Shown here piece by piece: positions 24,341-26,355 of a stretch of DNA of 26,355 nucleotides. Source of the DNA: Gammaproteobacteria bacterium (GTDB taxonomy: Bacteria > Pseudomonadota > Gammaproteobacteria > Pseudomonadales > Pseudomonadaceae); contig JAAYHO010000134.1 of assembly GCA_012735335.1 (NCBI GenBank), positions 1 through 26,355 on the forward strand. Reading direction: 5' to 3'. The notes beneath the pieces are model-generated. The model ran no database searches and was not told the origin of the DNA. It saw only the letters and a list, made by a program, of their open reading frames with translations. The position numbers and the translations under genes are program-made. Within the stretch, counting starts at the first letter, position 1. Each line of letters begins with the position of its first letter.

Positions 24341-24796
24341 TCATTGATTGTGCAGTCTTTCCACCTCCAGCGTCGGGGCCTGCCGGGTCAATAGCTGGAC
24401 CAGCCGTTGGCGCTGCTGTTCATCGAGAATCTCCCGCTCCCGCAGCAACTGTTCCAGCACCAGTTGCTGCTGATGCTGCTGTTGTGCTGCCAGCGCCTGC
24501 TGCTCATGGTGGATGCGCTGCGTATCCAGCGGTGAGGCGAATATGCTGTTGATCAGGCGGTCATGCTGCTGCTGGATGGTCTGGCTGGATTGCTGCAGCT
24601 CCAGCAGAAAAGGTGCCTCGATCTGCTGCCAGCGCTGACGCTGCTGGTCGTTCAGCTGCAGCTCCCTTACCAGCAGCGGTTCAGGTGCGTCATTGAGCAA
24701 CCCCGGGCTGAGTTGCTGCCAGCCCAGCGCTGCCAGTACGCCGAGGTTGAACAGCACGGATACGCCGAGCAGCAGACGCAGGGTGGATGTGTTCAT
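24341..24796 (-). CDS. Periplasmic metal-sensor-like protein (CnrX/CpxP/Spy-like)
   Basis: A 151-residue protein with an N-terminal signal anchor (residues 7-25) and an otherwise helical, Gln-rich periplasmic part. LQLNDQQRQRWQQIEAPFLLEL, then QQQHDRLINSIFA and LREREILDEQQRQRLVQLL give the repeated LTxxQ-type hooks of the CpxP/Spy/ZraP and heavy-metal-sensor group. It has no Cys; His residues (QQQH, IHHE, QQQH, RLHN) could bind metal. The start at 24796 overlaps the anti-sigma stop by four bases (ATGA). By position it could relay periplasmic signals to the anti-sigma factor (inference). Confidence 0.75.
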   Translation of the reverse strand: MNTSTLRLLLGVSVLFNLGVLAALGWQQLSPGLLNDAPEPLLVRELQLNDQQRQRWQQIEAPFLLELQQSSQTIQQQHDRLINSIFASPLDTQRIHHEQQALAAQQQHQQQLVLEQLLREREILDEQQRQRLVQLLTRQAPTLEVERLHNQ

Positions 24797-25230
24797 TGCA
24801 GGCTCCCATGCAGATAGCAGAGTTCAGGCTGACGGCACAGCGCCCCCGGCGGTGCGCTGCCGAGAATGGCCAGCGCCGACAAGCCGGGTGCAGGCGGTGT
24901 GCTGATGGGTGAATACAGACTGCCACCGATCCACAGACCGAGTATCAAGGCTGCCGCTGCGCTCAGGCCGGGGGCCAGTCGGCGCCAGCGCGGTGTGGCT
25001 GGTTGCTGTGGTTGGGGTGCCGGTAACCGGTCGAGCAGGGCATCGATATCAAGCTCCGGCTGGAGGCTGGGCAATTGCTGCAGATCCCGGCTCAGCCTCT
25101 GTAGCTGTCGGTAGCGGCGCTGGCACTGAGGACAGCTCAGCAGATGCTGGCTGACCGCAGCCGTACTGCTGGTGTCCAGTTCCGTGTCCAGATGGGCGGA
25201 CAGTTGCTGTATGTCTGGATGTTCAGTCAT
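24793..25230 (-). CDS. Membrane anti-sigma factor with N-terminal zinc-finger (HC2) domain
   Basis: A 145-residue protein. The cytoplasmic anti-sigma domain contains SQHLLSCPQC, the H-x3-C-x2-C zinc motif (His29, Cys33, Cys36). A Pro/Gln-rich linker leads to one membrane helix (about residues 88-108). The short periplasmic tail ends with Cys132, Cys138 and His141, a set that could bind metal or form a disulfide. It should hold the ECF sigma factor inactive at the membrane. It overlaps the sigma gene by 8 bases and the sensor by 4, so the three are coupled. Confidence 0.85.
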   Translation of the reverse strand: MTEHPDIQQLSAHLDTELDTSSTAAVSQHLLSCPQCQRRYRQLQRLSRDLQQLPSLQPELDIDALLDRLPAPQPQQPATPRWRRLAPGLSAAAALILGLWIGGSLYSPISTPPAPGLSALAILGSAPPGALCRQPELCYLHGSLQ

Positions 25231-25777
25231 CTGAGTCTCCTGTCATGGCCGCTCGGGCCTCCAATAAAGCCTCACGAGCGCGGGCCAGGCGGGATTTTAC
25301 CGTGCCCTCGCTGATATTCAGGCTGGTGGCAATATCCCGGTAGGCCAGGCCATCCAGTTCGCGCAGCAGCAGAACCTCACGCTGCCCGGTTGGTAACTGG
25401 GCAATAAGCCTTTCCAGCTGAGTCAGGCAGCGGCTGTTTTCCAGCTGGCGCAGGGGTGTTGGCCCCGACGCGATAAGCAGATGGTCCTCGGGTAATGGCT
25501 CGGCCATATGTTGCCTGCGCCGCAGCGCGTCAATGGTGGTATTGCGGGCAATACGCAGCAGCCAGGTCTGCAACCGGGCTTCGGGCTGCCAGTCCGGCAG
25601 CGCATGCCAGGCCTTGATGAAGGTGTCCTGGGTGATGTCCAGCGCCTGATCATTGTTGCCGCACATTCGACGGACAAAGGAAAACACCTGACGCTGATGT
25701 TGTTGCACCAGCGCACCGAACGCCTGGCGGTCACCCGCTTGCGCCCGGCGGATCAGATCTCCCTCATTGTCCTGCAT
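25223..25777 (-). CDS. ECF (extracytoplasmic function) sigma-70 factor
   Basis: A 184-residue sigma factor with regions 2 and 4. Region 2 contains GDRQAFGALVQQHQRQVFSF and DITQDTFIKAWHALPDW. Region 4 contains LPTGQREVLLLRELDGLAYRD and the helix-turn-helix IATSLNISEGTVKSRLARAR. An upstream in-frame TTG at 25816 is rejected because it falls inside the predicted promoter and has no ribosome site. The ATG at 25777 has GAGG five bases upstream and gives the family-like beginning MQDNEGDLIRRAQAGDRQAF. It is followed by its anti-sigma factor and the sensor. The target genes likely include itself and the b562-like gene. The ECF group number is not assignable by eye. Confidence 0.92.
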   Translation of the reverse strand: MQDNEGDLIRRAQAGDRQAFGALVQQHQRQVFSFVRRMCGNNDQALDITQDTFIKAWHALPDWQPEARLQTWLLRIARNTTIDALRRRQHMAEPLPEDHLLIASGPTPLRQLENSRCLTQLERLIAQLPTGQREVLLLRELDGLAYRDIATSLNISEGTVKSRLARAREALLEARAAMTGDSDD

Positions 25778-25814
25778 GCCATCCTCTGAGTTTTCACCCT
25801 GCTGTCCATTGTCC

Positions 25815-25840
25815 AACGTAACAGCCTGGCGAAAAGTTCC
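25815..25840 (-). promoter_or_regulatory. Predicted autoregulatory ECF promoter of the sigma operon
   Basis: On the minus strand GGAAC (25840-25836), continuing TTTTC, then a 17-base spacer and CGTT (25818-25815), preceded by GAT. GGAAC-type -35 elements are standard for ECF sigma factors. It lies 16 bases after the ATPase stop and gives a leader of about 30 bases before the ATG at 25777. A near-identical arrangement precedes the b562-like gene. Confidence 0.65.
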
Positions 25841-25855
25841 ATCCAGCCGCCAGTC

Positions 25856-26355
25856 TTATCTGCGCAGCAACCGCAGGCCGTTGAAGATCACCAGCAGGCT
25901 CACGCCCATGTCGGCAAACACGGCCATCCACATGGTGGCGTGGCCGGTCAGGGTGAAGGCCAGGAAGACTGCCTTGATCACCACCGCCAGAGTGATGTTC
26001 TGCACCAGGATGCGGTGGGTGCGGCGTGACAGGCGGATGAACTCCGGCAGGCGCAGCAGGTTGTCATCCATGATTGCCACGTCCGCCGCTTCGATAGCGG
26101 TATCCGTGCCCATGGCGCCCATGGCGAAGCCGATATCGGCGCGGGCCAGGGCGGGGGCGTCGTTGATACCGTCGCCGACCATGCCGATGTGTGCGCTCTG
26201 AGCTGTCAGTTGGCTGATGTGCTCGAACTTGTCCTCCGGCAGCAGTTCGCCCCGAGCCTCGTCGATGCCTACCTGCCGGGCGATGCTGTCGGCGGTATGT
26301 TGATTGTCGCCGCTGAGCATGAGGGTGCGGATGCCCAGTTCATGCAGTTCGGCAA
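25856..26355 (-). CDS. P1B-type heavy-metal ATPase, C-terminal part (gene cut by window end)
   Basis: Only the last 165 residues are visible; the gene continues beyond 26355. TLMLSGDN begins the P-domain segment, followed by GELLPEDK and MVGDGINDAPALARADIGFAMG, the metal-ATPase hinge motif. The last two helices carry VVIKAVFLAFTLTG (Lys in the membrane) and FADMGVSLLVIFNGLRLLR (Asp in the membrane), the pattern of Zn/Cd/Pb exporters of the ZntA/CadA class (from family knowledge). It would export divalent metal from the cytosol. It lies directly upstream of the ECF operon and may be read through into it. Confidence 0.93.
   Translation of the reverse strand, partial: AELHELGIRTLMLSGDNQHTADSIARQVGIDEARGELLPEDKFEHISQLTAQSAHIGMVGDGINDAPALARADIGFAMGAMGTDTAIEAADVAIMDDNLLRLPEFIRLSRRTHRILVQNITLAVVIKAVFLAFTLTGHATMWMAVFADMGVSLLVIFNGLRLLRR

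Noticed and set aside
25778..25816. Upstream TTG start for the ECF sigma factor
   Set aside because: It lies within the predicted -10 region, has no ribosome site and adds a non-conserved 13-residue leader.
1..26355. tRNA, rRNA, CRISPR arrays, transposases and prophage genes
   Set aside because: I searched by eye for cloverleaf-like arms, regular short direct repeats and DDE or recombinase motifs and found none; small noncoding RNAs cannot be excluded.

Overview
The window looks like a chromosomal segment of a GC-rich gammaproteobacterium of the Pseudomonadaceae. The evidence is gene order and protein style: argG followed by gloA, a complete rsxABCDGE (rnf) operon ending in nth and followed by a small acidic PA3496-type protein, metG just upstream of rsxA, and a YebG gene with a Pseudomonas-style LexA box. 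I cannot name genus or species from sequence alone. I see no prophage, transposase, CRISPR array, tRNA or rRNA.

Layout. 1-3669: the 3' part of argG, gloA, dgt on the minus strand, then a two-gene unit (glutaredoxin-like protein and YcgN-type cysteine-cluster protein). 3814-6484: minus-strand genes for MlaA and an alpha/beta hydrolase (overlapping), a DUF2061 membrane protein and the PA3496-type protein. 6593-14735: metG, then rsxA-B-C-D-G-E-nth, tightly packed and all on the minus strand; rsx encodes the membrane flavin/iron-sulfur electron pump that also resets SoxR. 14864-16490: stress and envelope small genes (GlsB/YeaQ-like, DUF3597, ABM-fold enzyme, DUF2147). 16494-23669: NnrS, a His-rich CigR/RcnB-like protein, YebG, a LysE exporter, a META-domain lipoprotein, an MscS channel, an EamA transporter and a ferric-reductase-like flavocytochrome. 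23780-26355: a compact envelope/metal-stress locus with a Zn/Cd-type P-type ATPase (partial), an ECF sigma factor, a zinc-finger anti-sigma factor, a periplasmic metal-sensor-like protein and a small periplasmic helical protein that resembles cytochrome b562.

Two observations stand out. First, the ECF sigma gene and the small periplasmic protein gene are both preceded by the same element, GATGGAAC, 17 bases, CGTT. This reads as an autoregulated ECF promoter plus a second regulon member, and it lets a small signalling system be outlined from sequence alone. Second, a dispersed two-hairpin repeat (left arm GGGAACGTCGAGCACCAG, right arm GGACGAGCTGGTGCTCGTCC) occurs three times, each time between the 3' ends of convergent genes (gloA/dgt, ycgN/mlaA, lysE/META). 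Every convergent gap in the window that is longer than a few bases carries one.

Other points: the GlsB-like gene has a good ribosome binding site but AGG where its start codon should be; the short metG-rsxA gap is mostly filled by a 23-bp perfect hairpin repeat; and an ATTGCGAG-type palindromic repeat lies between argG and gloA.
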